From Prevotellaceae bacterium (GTDB lineage: Bacteria > Bacteroidota > Bacteroidia > Bacteroidales > Bacteroidaceae): 40,701 bases of DNA. The position numbers and the translations under genes are program-made. Below, piece by piece: positions 33,254 through 40,701 of the stretch (position 1 is the first letter of the stretch; each line of letters starts with the position of its first letter). The DNA lies in NCBI GenBank assembly GCA_030531085.1, contig JAUNOM010000023.1:1-40701 (forward strand), in the 5' to 3' direction. The notes beneath the pieces are model-generated. The model was not told where the DNA came from, did not search any database, and worked only from the letters and a program-made list of their open reading frames with translations.

Positions 33254-34201
33254 ATGATAAACCGGGAACTAATACGTATTAAGGCGGTTCAGTTAACCTA
33301 CGCTTATTTTCAGAACGGCAACAACAAAATAGACAATGCGGAGAAAGAACTGCTGTTCTCTCTCTCAAAAGCCTATCACCTTTACAACAACCTGTTGCTG
33401 CTCATCGTCGCCACCACACGGATGTCACGCAAACATTATGACTTCGCCGTTGCCAAGGCGGAACGCGAGGGGGGCGAGATGCCGTCGCCACGCTTTGCCT
33501 TCAACAAGTTCGCAGTGCAGCTTGAAGAGAACAAGGAACTCCGCACCTTTGCCGAGGAGCAGAAGGATATCTGGGAGGACCGCACCGAATTCGTGAAGAA
33601 TCTCTTTGTGCGCATAGAGCAGAGCGAGACATACAATGAGTTCATGGCATCGGAAGACGATGACTATGAGACACACCGCGAGGTATGGCGCAGGATATAC
33701 AAGCAGTTCATACAGGGCAATCCGGAGCTGGACAGCATCCTGGAGGAGGTCAGCCTGTACTGGAACGACGACAAGGATGTGGTGGACACCTTCGTGCTCA
33801 AGACCATAAAGCGCTTTGATCCAAAGAAGAACAACAAACAGGAGCTGCTTCCGGAATACACGGACGAGGAGGACAAGGAATATGCAAGGAAGCTGTTTCG
33901 GGCCACAATACTTAACGCCGAGCAGTATCAGCGGTACATGACGGAGGCCAGCCGCAACTGGGACTTCAAGAGACTGGCATACATGGATGTGGTGATAATG
34001 CAGCTGGCCATCGCCGAGATGCTCACATTCCCGAACATTCCAATCAATGTCACCATCAACGAGTATGTGGAACTGGCAAAGCTGTACTCCACACCGCGCA
34101 GCGGAGGCTATATTAACGGAATGCTGGACACCATAGCCCGACATCTCATCAGCAACGGAAAGATGATGAAGCAGATGCCGGAGAAGAAGGTGAAGCAGTA
34201 A
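33254..34201 (+). CDS. nusB: Transcription antitermination factor NusB (long form)
   Basis: Partner of NusE/S10 in rRNA antitermination. The 315-residue protein has the NusB domain at the C-terminus (about 170-300; YMDVVIMQLAIAEML, PINVTINEYVELAKLYS, GGYINGMLDTIARHL). An N-terminal region of about 170 residues, rich in charged helices, is absent from the E. coli protein of 139 residues but usual in Bacteroidetes. First gene of nusB-yajC-ybbR-coaE-DUF5606-queF. Confidence 0.93.
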   Translation: MINRELIRIKAVQLTYAYFQNGNNKIDNAEKELLFSLSKAYHLYNNLLLLIVATTRMSRKHYDFAVAKAEREGGEMPSPRFAFNKFAVQLEENKELRTFAEEQKDIWEDRTEFVKNLFVRIEQSETYNEFMASEDDDYETHREVWRRIYKQFIQGNPELDSILEEVSLYWNDDKDVVDTFVLKTIKRFDPKKNNKQELLPEYTDEEDKEYARKLFRATILNAEQYQRYMTEASRNWDFKRLAYMDVVIMQLAIAEMLTFPNIPINVTINEYVELAKLYSTPRSGGYINGMLDTIARHLISNGKMMKQMPEKKVKQ

Positions 34202-34241
34202 CATAACATCAGGACAAACTAAAAAAACAGAATACATCACA

Positions 34242-34559
34242 ATGACAACAAACATTATTCTTGCCGCACAGGCAGCTGCAGGTGGCGGTTACTCTATGAT
34301 TATTATGATGGTAGCCATCTTTGCCATCATGTATTTCTTCATGATTCGCCCACAGCAGAAGAAGCAGAAGGAGATCAGAAACTTCCAGAACTCTATAACC
34401 GAGGGCACCAAGGTCATCACGGCCGGCGGAATGTATGGCACAGTGCGCCGCGTGATAATGGAGCAGAACGCACTGGAACTCGAAGTGGCTAAAGGTGTAA
34501 TCATCACCGTTGACCGCAACTACGTATTCGCAGACGCAGCCTCACAGCTGCAGAAGTAA
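34242..34559 (+). CDS. yajC: Preprotein translocase accessory subunit YajC
   Basis: A 105-residue single-pass membrane protein associated with SecDF. One membrane helix (about 16-37, IIMMVAIFAIMYFFMIRPQQ) is followed by the conserved RPQQKKQKE and the soluble YajC domain (GTKVITAGGMYGTVRR). It lies 40 bases after nusB. Confidence 0.94.
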   Translation: MTTNIILAAQAAAGGGYSMIIMMVAIFAIMYFFMIRPQQKKQKEIRNFQNSITEGTKVITAGGMYGTVRRVIMEQNALELEVAKGVIITVDRNYVFADAASQLQK

Positions 34560-34571
34560 TGACAACCACTG

Positions 34572-34593
34572 CGGATATGCGGTGACATATCCG
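34572..34593. repeat. Small perfect hairpin between yajC and ybbR
   Basis: CGGATATG (34572-34579) pairs with CATATCCG (34586-34593) around a 6-base loop, in a 68-base gap. No T-run follows, so it is not a terminator; it may be an RNA processing or stability element. Confidence 0.4.
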
Positions 34594-34627
34594 TGAACGG
34601 CAGCCAGGCCCTTAGCGACAACAAGAC

Positions 34628-35617
34628 ATGGACTCACTCCAATGGCAGCATAAATATAAGGATACCAAGGACTTCTTGTTAAGGTTACTGAACAAGGAGT
34701 TCTTGGTTTTCTTGTGCTTTCTCGCCGTAAGTACCGCATTCTGGTTCCTGACCACACTGAACGACACATACGAGAAAGAAGTAAAGGTGCCCATCACCAT
34801 ATCTGATGTGCCGCAGAACATAGTGATAACTGAACCGCTGCCGGACAGCATAAGGGTCACACTGAGGGACAAGGGCTTCAACCTGCTGAAATATATTTTC
34901 AAGGAGAACATAAGGCCTCTAAGACTTCCATTCTCCGCATACGCTAAGGACAAGAACAAGGGAAACGTAACACAGTCGGAACTTCACAAACTGCTAAGGC
35001 CAAGACTGAACGAGTCAACGGTCATTGTGTCCGTGAAGGCAGAGCACTGGGACTTCTATTACTGCCATGGCAACAAGAAGCGCATCCCCATTCTGATAAA
35101 CGGCAATATCTCGACAAAGCAGAACTACTATATCAGCCGCAGTTCACTGACTCCCGACAGCGTGACGGTACTGGCGGAGGCGGAAGCGCTGGACACGATA
35201 AAGGCGGCATACACCGACGTGGTAAACATTGAGGATCTTGACGAATCCACCACACAGGAGGTGCCGCTGCTGCGAATAAAGGGAGCGAAACTGGAGACGC
35301 AGCAGACAAGCATGAGCCTGATTGTGGACCAGCTGACGGAAGAAGTCATCAAGGTACCGGTAAAGACAGTGAACGTACCGGAAGGCATTTCGCTGAAGAC
35401 TTTCCCAGCACAGGTTGAGATAAGGGTGGCAGTGGGCGTGAGGAACAGCGGCATAGTGAAGCCGGAGCTGTTTCATGTGGTGGCGGACTATAACGAGCTG
35501 CCGGCATCACCCGATGACAAGCTGTACCTGAAAATAGTGTCACAGCCGCGGGGAATTGTCAAGGCATTCATGAAGCAGAACACCGTTGACTACCTGATAG
35601 AGACTTATAAGGAATAA
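34628..35617 (+). CDS. YbbR-domain protein (CdaR-like)
   Basis: A 329-residue protein with a short cytoplasmic N-terminus, one membrane helix (about 26-43, FLVFLCFLAVSTAFWFL) and a periplasmic part with YbbR-type beta modules (PDSIRVTLRDKG; VPVKTVNVPEGI; FPAQVEIRVAVG). In Firmicutes such proteins regulate the diadenylate cyclase; no cyclase gene is adjacent here. It lies 16 bases before coaE. Confidence 0.85.
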   Translation: MDSLQWQHKYKDTKDFLLRLLNKEFLVFLCFLAVSTAFWFLTTLNDTYEKEVKVPITISDVPQNIVITEPLPDSIRVTLRDKGFNLLKYIFKENIRPLRLPFSAYAKDKNKGNVTQSELHKLLRPRLNESTVIVSVKAEHWDFYYCHGNKKRIPILINGNISTKQNYYISRSSLTPDSVTVLAEAEALDTIKAAYTDVVNIEDLDESTTQEVPLLRIKGAKLETQQTSMSLIVDQLTEEVIKVPVKTVNVPEGISLKTFPAQVEIRVAVGVRNSGIVKPELFHVVADYNELPASPDDKLYLKIVSQPRGIVKAFMKQNTVDYLIETYKE

Positions 35618-35633
35618 AGAGACACTAACCACA

Positions 35634-36206
35634 ATGCGATACTGCATAACAGGCGGCATCGGGGCAGGCAAGTCCTACGTATGCCGGCGACTGGAGCAAA
35701 GGGGAATACGCATCTATGACTGCGACAGCGAGGCGAAAAAGCTGCTCCACTCATCACAGTCTCTCCGCCAGGCCATGACAAGCCTCATCGGCCCTGACGC
35801 ATATACCGCAGACGGAACACTCAACAAGCCTGCGGTAACGCGCTTTCTGCTGGAGTCAGAACAGAACAAGCAGAAGGTCAACGCCATTGTGCACCCTGCC
35901 GTCATGCGCCATTTCCATGACTCGGGATATGAGTGGATGGAGAGCGCAATACTATATGAGGCGCACCTTGAGCACTACGTGGACAGGGTCATTGCCGTCA
36001 CCGCGCCCGAGGAGGTGCGGATAAGGCGCATAATGCAGCGCGACAGTCTGACGGAGGAGGCCGCACAGGAATGGCTGAACAAACAGACAGACCAGGAAAT
36101 GGTGGCGCAGCGTGCGGACTATATAATAAGGAATGACGGCAGTGAGGACATCGAGACACAGATAGACAGACTGATGATGGCCCTGTACAACAGGACATCA
36201 CTGTAA
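35634..36206 (+). CDS. coaE: Dephospho-CoA kinase
   Basis: Last step of coenzyme A synthesis: phosphorylates the 3'-hydroxyl of dephospho-CoA. 190 residues with the P-loop GGIGAGKS (7-14), the conserved DCD-like YDCDSEAKKLL and the RRIMQRD lid segment. It starts 16 bases after ybbR and lies 35 bases before the DUF5606 gene. Confidence 0.93.
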   Translation: MRYCITGGIGAGKSYVCRRLEQRGIRIYDCDSEAKKLLHSSQSLRQAMTSLIGPDAYTADGTLNKPAVTRFLLESEQNKQKVNAIVHPAVMRHFHDSGYEWMESAILYEAHLEHYVDRVIAVTAPEEVRIRRIMQRDSLTEEAAQEWLNKQTDQEMVAQRADYIIRNDGSEDIETQIDRLMMALYNRTSL

Positions 36207-36241
36207 AAACAAAGACATAACATAAAAACATAACAAAGAAA

Positions 36242-36694
36242 ATGCAGAAAACTATTCTCGCCATCTCTGGCAAACCAGGACTTTACGAACTCGTTTCACG
36301 CGCAAAGATGAGCCTTATCGTCGAGGCTCTCGACGGCACACACAAGCGTATGCCGGCCTTTGCAAGCGACCGTGTAACCTCTCTCGCAGACATTGCTATG
36401 TACACAGAGGAGGAAGACCTCCCACTGATGAACGTCATGGTGGCGCTACGTGACATGGAGGAGGGCAAGAAGGCAAGCATAAACTGGCGCAAGGCCTCCG
36501 CAAAGGAGCTGCAGGACTACTTTGCCAAGTTCGTACCTAACTTTGACCGTGACCGGGTGCATAACAGCGACATCAAGAAACTGCTGCAATGGTATGACAT
36601 CCTTGTCGAGGCTGGCATCACAAACTTTGAGGAAGTGCTCAAGCCTACCAACGGTGACAACGTAGACGACAGGATGGAAGAGGCAGCCGAGTAA
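36242..36694 (+). CDS. DUF5606 family protein
   Basis: A 150-residue conserved Bacteroidetes protein of unknown function. It begins [20 protein letters not shown], followed by a small beta-rich domain (about 1-70) and a helical C-terminal part ([19 protein letters not shown]). No signal peptide, so cytoplasmic. Placement after coaE in the nusB operon is widely conserved, to my knowledge. No function is proposed. Confidence 0.85.
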   Translation: MQKTILAISGKPGLYELVSRAKMSLIVEALDGTHKRMPAFASDRVTSLADIAMYTEEEDLPLMNVMVALRDMEEGKKASINWRKASAKELQDYFAKFVPNFDRDRVHNSDIKKLLQWYDILVEAGITNFEEVLKPTNGDNVDDRMEEAAE

Positions 36695-36735
36695 CTACAC
36701 GGCTGAAACAACACTATCATAAAAATATAACGTAT

Positions 36736-37200
36736 ATGACAGACCGCTCGAATGAAGGACTGCAGCTTCTGGGCAACAAGACCGAGTACCGCACGGACTA
36801 TGCTCCGGAGGTGCTTGAGACTTTTGAGAACAAACACCCGGAAAATGACTACTGGGTACAGTTCAACTGCCCGGAGTTCACATCGCTGTGCCCAATAACG
36901 GGGCAGCCGGACTTTGCGGAGATAAAAATCTCGTACCTTCCTGACCGCAGAATGGTTGAGAGCAAGAGCCTGAAGCTGTACCTCTTCTCCTTCCGCAACC
37001 ACGGAGCCTTTCACGAGGACTGCGTGAACATAATCATGAAAGACCTCATCAGGCTTATGGACCCGAAGTATATAGAGGTGACGGGAATATTCCTGCCGCG
37101 CGGAGGAATATCAATATACCCTTATGCCAACTACGGGCGGCCGGGAACTAAATATGAGCAGATGGCCATACACCGCATGGAGAACATGACTACCATATAA
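36736..37200 (+). CDS. queF: NADPH-dependent preQ0 reductase (7-cyano-7-deazaguanine reductase)
   Basis: Reduces preQ0 to preQ1 in queuosine synthesis. 154 residues, the short (type I, unimodular) form. The thioimide-forming C52 and D59 are in [12 protein letters not shown], and the NADPH/substrate motif is [19 protein letters not shown] followed by HED. It is the last gene of the nusB operon, 41 bases after the DUF5606 gene; other queuosine genes are not in the window. Confidence 0.94.
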   Translation: MTDRSNEGLQLLGNKTEYRTDYAPEVLETFENKHPENDYWVQFNCPEFTSLCPITGQPDFAEIKISYLPDRRMVESKSLKLYLFSFRNHGAFHEDCVNIIMKDLIRLMDPKYIEVTGIFLPRGGISIYPYANYGRPGTKYEQMAIHRMENMTTI

Positions 37201-37246
37201 GTCCCAGGTGATATAATGCCCTGTCCACGCGGCAAGACAAACAAAT

Positions 37247-37290
37247 AACGCAATCTCCCCCACAGCATCCACTGTGGGGGAGATTGCGTT
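37247..37290. terminator. Shared bidirectional terminator
   Basis: A perfect 19-bp stem (37247-37265 with 37272-37290) with a 6-base loop CATCCA separates the convergent queF and GH105 genes. The plus side continues TTTTCC; the minus side continues TTTGTTTGTC. Confidence 0.88.
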
Positions 37291-37323
37291 TTCCGCGTTA
37301 TTAACAAGCCTTTGACAGCGGCG

Positions 37324-39642
37324 TTACTCGCCTACTGCCACCTCAAGGGGGTTGGCAAGACAGGTGGAGTAATGCTGAAGCACGGCTCTCCACACATCCA
37401 TGCTCGGAACATCATACTTGCTCCACGCTGAACCGGCATAATAGACGAATGGAGCCTTATCCGAATACTGCGCCTCGCCAAGCACATGGCCTATGCCGCC
37501 GGCCCTCTCCTCCGCGAGAGGCATATAGCGCAGGGACTTCATCTTATTCGGATACAGACAGGCTATGAACAGCTGTCCGTTCTGTCCCTGCGGAGTGTCA
37601 AGTGCGTCAGAATATGCCACATAGCGCCATTTCTTGTCTATCACATACGCGTCTGGCTGGCTCTTGTGCACCACAATGCCGCTGACAACGGGCGTTCCGG
37701 CCGCCACGCCGTCATACGTAACCTCCACACGCGCCAGATGCGTGCCCTTATCCTGCTGGAACACACGCGTCTCCCTCACGCCATCCTGCTCATACATCCG
37801 CATCTTCACGGCGAAGCGCAGCGGGCCGTTCTCAAGTATCTCCGCCTTTTCATAGACATCGGGCATCACAAGTGCGCCGTCATTCAGCAGCGCCGGAGCG
37901 CCCGCCCCGAGAGTACCGCCCACGGTGTACGCGTCCATTCCCTGTCCGCGGTCACGATGATAGGTGTACACATCACGGTGTATCTGCGCCCATTCGCCTC
38001 CCCTGCCCTGCTTCTTCAGCCTGGCGTTGACGGCATAGCTTGTCAGCTCATTGTGATACAGCACATCCTGAATGGGATATGTCACATTCTTGGCAAAGGT
38101 GTCAAAGCCGCTGACGCCCTTTGCGTGCATCTTTGGGCCGTACATACGCCACGCGCTCTTGTCATTCTCCCATGTCAGGTCGTCCTCACGGTTCGGATAT
38201 ATGCGTCCGTTGCAGTCAAGGCGCGCATCCTTAGGCTGTCCGCACACAAATTTGAACGTCACCGCAGCGCGTGGCGCCACGAAAGCCTGCACCAGCACCT
38301 TGCCGTCACGTGTTATCTGGTACGGCTGCTCAACATTATCCCCGTCAAGCACAATGAACTGCCTGCCGCCGCATATCCCTAACGTCTCAAATACCTTATC
38401 GGCAGGAACCTCCACCACGTCACACCTGTTGGCGTTCGTGCTGTTCCTCACGGTCACCGTCATGCTTTTCTCTCCTGCCGTGCGCGGTTTCCCCGTGAGA
38501 GTCTGCCGTGATGCCGTGCCATCAAGATAACGTACCCTCTCGCAGGCGGCCAGCAGCCACGCGCCGGTGCCGAACGGAGCCTGCGAATGCGCGTCAACAA
38601 TCTTTGTAGGGTCCGGTTTCTCGCCGATAGGCTGCACATATCCTATGCTGCCATCATCCTGCAGGGCCGTGGTGTACAGATAATTCCATGCCTTCTCTAT
38701 CACCGCGGCGTACTTGTCCCTGTCAAGGTATCCGTGGTTAACGCCCCATGTCAGGCCGTAGCAGAAGAAGGCCGTGCCTGATGTCTCCGGTCCGGGAGCG
38801 TCAGCCTCGCACAGCATCGAGCGGCTCCAGTAGCCCTGCGGCCTCTGACAGCGCGCCACGCCCTCCGCCAGCTGCACAAAACGCTTCACGAACACATCGC
38901 GGTGGGCATAGTCCTGCGGCATATCCGCCAGCACCTTTGCCAGTCCTGCCAGCACCCAGCCGTCACCGCGCGCCCAGAAACTCTTGCCTCCGTCACAGGA
39001 AGTCGTGACCTTGGGCCATATATACTTGCCGTCCCTGTAATACAGCTGCTCCTCCTTGTCCCACATCAGACTGTCGCTCCACAGGAAGTTCTCGTACAGC
39101 TTGTCGAGATATTTCACCTCTCCCGTGAGCAGATACAGCTTCGTCATGACGGGCATCACCATGTACAGCGCATCAGCCCACCACCAGAACTTGTTGTCCT
39201 CCATGCTGCACTCATGCGACATGACCTCTATGGCACGCGCAACCTTATAGTCCGCCGGGACAAGATTGTACATATCTATATATGTCTGGAAACAAATCTG
39301 CCAGTCGCCGAAGAGCACAAAGTCCTGACCCTCACCGTAAGTCTTGTAGCGCCACTTGCTCTTGTCATTGCTTGTGGCGCCCATCCAGTTGTTGTGGCGG
39401 CAGAACTTGTCGCTGTAGTCATAGTACTGGGGCTTGCCCGTCAGGCGGTAAACCTCCATGTTTCCAGTAAAATAGGCGGCATTGTCCCAGAAGCCGCGGC
39501 AGTACGGCGTGTTGTTGGCCTGCCAATAGTCATTAACTTTCTCGATGGTACGCAGCACATCGGCCGAGGTCTCGCCCCGCGCGGCCGTACATAACGGCAG
39601 CATACACAGCAGCAGGGCGAAGGTTAGATAGACATTTCTCAT
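37324..39642 (-). CDS. Secreted GH105 (unsaturated rhamnogalacturonyl hydrolase-like) plus DUF4861 protein
   Basis: A 772-residue exported protein with a signal peptide (1-21). Residues about 25-385 form an (alpha/alpha)6 barrel of the GH88/GH105 group: RGFWDNAAYFTGNMEVYRLT, WWWADALYM with probable catalytic D157, GGKSFWARGDGWVLAGLA and SGTAFFCYGLTWG. Residues about 400-772 match the DUF4861 type (YPNREDDLTWENDKSAWRMY; AGTPVVSGIVVHKSQPD). GH105 enzymes hydrolyse unsaturated galacturonic acid linked to L-rhamnose. The DUF4861 role is unknown. It is encoded alone, with a TAACTTTG element at 39742-39735. Confidence 0.88.
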   Translation of the reverse strand: MRNVYLTFALLLCMLPLCTAARGETSADVLRTIEKVNDYWQANNTPYCRGFWDNAAYFTGNMEVYRLTGKPQYYDYSDKFCRHNNWMGATSNDKSKWRYKTYGEGQDFVLFGDWQICFQTYIDMYNLVPADYKVARAIEVMSHECSMEDNKFWWWADALYMVMPVMTKLYLLTGEVKYLDKLYENFLWSDSLMWDKEEQLYYRDGKYIWPKVTTSCDGGKSFWARGDGWVLAGLAKVLADMPQDYAHRDVFVKRFVQLAEGVARCQRPQGYWSRSMLCEADAPGPETSGTAFFCYGLTWGVNHGYLDRDKYAAVIEKAWNYLYTTALQDDGSIGYVQPIGEKPDPTKIVDAHSQAPFGTGAWLLAACERVRYLDGTASRQTLTGKPRTAGEKSMTVTVRNSTNANRCDVVEVPADKVFETLGICGGRQFIVLDGDNVEQPYQITRDGKVLVQAFVAPRAAVTFKFVCGQPKDARLDCNGRIYPNREDDLTWENDKSAWRMYGPKMHAKGVSGFDTFAKNVTYPIQDVLYHNELTSYAVNARLKKQGRGGEWAQIHRDVYTYHRDRGQGMDAYTVGGTLGAGAPALLNDGALVMPDVYEKAEILENGPLRFAVKMRMYEQDGVRETRVFQQDKGTHLARVEVTYDGVAAGTPVVSGIVVHKSQPDAYVIDKKWRYVAYSDALDTPQGQNGQLFIACLYPNKMKSLRYMPLAEERAGGIGHVLGEAQYSDKAPFVYYAGSAWSKYDVPSMDVWRAVLQHYSTCLANPLEVAVGE

Positions 39643-39734
39643 TATATTCTTTTGTTTAGTGTTATTTGTTTAGTTTCTTATTAATACGAACGGTCGCACC
39701 ATTCTGCGTAACGCCATACGCCTGATGCGGCATA

Positions 39735-39742
39735 CAAAGTTA
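39735..39742 (-). promoter_or_regulatory. -7-like element upstream of the GH105 gene
   Basis: TAACTTTG on the minus strand, about 93 bases before the ATG. No clear -33 TTG at 19-20 bases, consistent with an activator-dependent promoter. Confidence 0.4.
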
Positions 39743-39848
39743 AAGAAAAAATACCACATACGGTACATTAATGGCACATTAATTTGCCACATAGAGATTA
39801 TTTTTGTAATTTCGCGGGCAATCTGACAAAAAACAAGAACGCACAACT

Positions 39849-40424
39849 ATGAATATCGAGAACTTCAAGGCAACAGAAAAGGCCACTGTACGCCATCTTG
39901 TAAGGCAGGATGCCAAGGGAGAGATGTTCCCCGTGGTGGACGAGGACGGCAATATCACCGACGCAATGACGCGCGGAGAGGCCCACAGCGGTACCAAGCG
40001 CCTGCATCCCGTGGTGCATCTGCACGTGTACAACAGCCGGGGCGAGCTGTACCTGCAACACCGCGCCGTATGGAAGGAGGTGCAGCCCGACAAGTGGGAC
40101 ACCGCAACCGGCGGACACATAGATTACGGAGAGAGCGTGAACGAGGCTCTGGAAAGGGAGGTGTACGAGGAGATAGGCCTTGCGCCGGAAAGTTACAGGC
40201 CGCTGTTCCTAAGAAAATATGTGTACGAAAGCAGCATAGAGCGCGAGCTGGTGTATGTCTATACCGCCGTTTGCGACGCGCCGCTGTCACCCTCGCCCAC
40301 CGAGACCAGCGGCGGACGATACTGGACCATGCAGGAGATACGCGACAATATGGGCAAGGGAGTGTTCACACCCATGTTCGAGCAGGAGTTCACACGCTGC
40401 CAACTGGACAACATCGTGAAATAA
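39849..40424 (+). CDS. NUDIX hydrolase
   Basis: A 191-residue protein with a full Nudix box, GHIDYGESVNEALEREV followed by YEEIGL (89-111), and the RLHPVVHLHVYNSRGELYLQ beta-strand region typical of the isopentenyl-diphosphate-isomerase-like/YfcD subgroup. The substrate, probably a nucleoside diphosphate derivative, is unknown. The first 45 residues form an N-terminal segment (FPVVDEDGNITDAMTRGEAH) seen in YfcD-like proteins. A TATTTTTG element lies at 39799-39806 but without a -33 box. Confidence 0.9.
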   Translation: MNIENFKATEKATVRHLVRQDAKGEMFPVVDEDGNITDAMTRGEAHSGTKRLHPVVHLHVYNSRGELYLQHRAVWKEVQPDKWDTATGGHIDYGESVNEALEREVYEEIGLAPESYRPLFLRKYVYESSIERELVYVYTAVCDAPLSPSPTETSGGRYWTMQEIRDNMGKGVFTPMFEQEFTRCQLDNIVK

Positions 40425-40438
40425 ACAGTGGAAATAGA

Positions 40439-40533
40439 GAAAACTCATTCTAACGTGTTAAATCAATGTCCGTGGAGCATTGTGCCACAAACGGGATGAC
40501 CTCGTCAGAGAGGCCGTAAGGCGGCAAAAAACG
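40439..40533. repeat. Interspersed repeat, family R copy 2
   Basis: Second copy of the repeat at 19227-19320, about 88% identical by eye and one base longer (an extra A in the final A run). It starts 15 bases past the stop of the NUDIX gene. Non-coding. Confidence 0.8.
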
Positions 40534-40553
40534 AATCGGCCTTTTTAGAAATT

Positions 40554-40594
40554 TCTGTGGATGGGCTTGGGTGTTAAAAAAGTCCATCCACAGA
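40554..40594. repeat. Inverted repeat
   Basis: TCTGTGGATGG (40554-40564) and CCATCCACAGA (40584-40594) are perfectly complementary around a 19-base loop. No T-run follows. Confidence 0.55.
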
Positions 40595-40657
40595 GTTAAA
40601 AACACCATATTTTTACATTGAAAACACGATGTTTTTAAGAAAAATCATCGTTCTCAG

Positions 40658-40699
40658 GAAAAAATCTAACGTCCACAGAAAAAAATCTAACGTCCGCAG
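40658..40699. repeat. 21-bp tandem repeat at the right edge
   Basis: Two copies of AAAAAATCTAACGTCC(A/G)CAG with period 21 end at the window edge; more copies may follow. The word TCTAACGT also occurs in family R. Confidence 0.55.
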
Positions 40700-40701
40700 G
40701 A

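Noticed and set aside
1-40701. CRISPR array, prophage, tRNA or rRNA genes
   Set aside because: I looked for regular spaced repeats, phage or cas-like proteins and the T-arm word GGTTCGA with a cloverleaf; none was found. The repeats present are irregular in spacing.

Overview
The window looks like a chromosomal segment of a Bacteroidales bacterium, most probably a Prevotella-type member of the Prevotellaceae. Evidence: many genes are preceded by the Bacteroidetes promoter type (TTTG or TTG, about 19-20 bases, then TAnnTTTG) and almost none by a Shine-Dalgarno sequence. The gene order rplY-pth-S4 protein diverging from nusB-yajC-ybbR-coaE-DUF5606 is typical of the order, and LysS and NusB have the long Bacteroidetes forms. 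The species cannot be named from the sequence alone.

Layout. 1-2.97 kb (minus): operon MerR - HIT hydrolase - lipoprotein - mannose-6-phosphate isomerase, with its own promoter and terminator. 3.0-11.2 kb (minus): a long run from an unknown lipoprotein through a carboxynorspermidine/saccharopine-type dehydrogenase, recA, pepT, a Kef-type antiporter and a sodium:neurotransmitter-type symporter, ending at a strong terminator. 11.4-14.5 kb (minus): a large outer-membrane beta-barrel protein with a Gly/Arg-rich tail. 14.6-19 kb (minus): lysS, gpsA, a stand-alone receiver, an unreported 27-residue small ORF and a membrane histidine kinase. 19.0-19.6 kb: a repeat-rich intergenic island. 19.6-21.8 kb (minus): NhaD antiporter and a PAP2 phosphatase. 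21.85-26.9 kb (plus): complete L-rhamnose operon rhaB-rhaI-rhaT-rhaD with an internal terminator-like hairpin after rhaI. 27.2-29.75 kb (minus): a PP2C phosphatase - ADP-ribosylglycohydrolase - low-molecular-weight phosphatase cassette bracketed by an imperfect 21-bp direct repeat. 29.8-31.05 kb: no intact protein gene. It holds a decayed C-terminal gene fragment, a strongly structured RNA candidate with a consensus promoter, and several hairpin repeats. 31.08-32.9 kb (minus): rplY - pth - S4 protein. 33.2-37.2 kb (plus): nusB - yajC - ybbR - coaE - DUF5606 - queF. 37.3-39.6 kb (minus): a secreted GH105-DUF4861 protein. 39.85-40.42 kb (plus): a NUDIX hydrolase, followed by repeats.

Functional links. 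The rha operon and the GH105 enzyme fit together as parts of rhamnogalacturonan (pectin) use: GH105 enzymes act on unsaturated galacturonyl-rhamnose products, and RhaT/RhaI/RhaB/RhaD import and break down the freed L-rhamnose. Most of the rest is housekeeping. The parts most worth a second look are the roughly 325-nt RNA candidate at 30.16-30.49 kb, the modification-removing cassette at 27.3-29.7 kb, the interspersed repeat families, the small ORF inside the two-component operon, and the structured leader of rplY.
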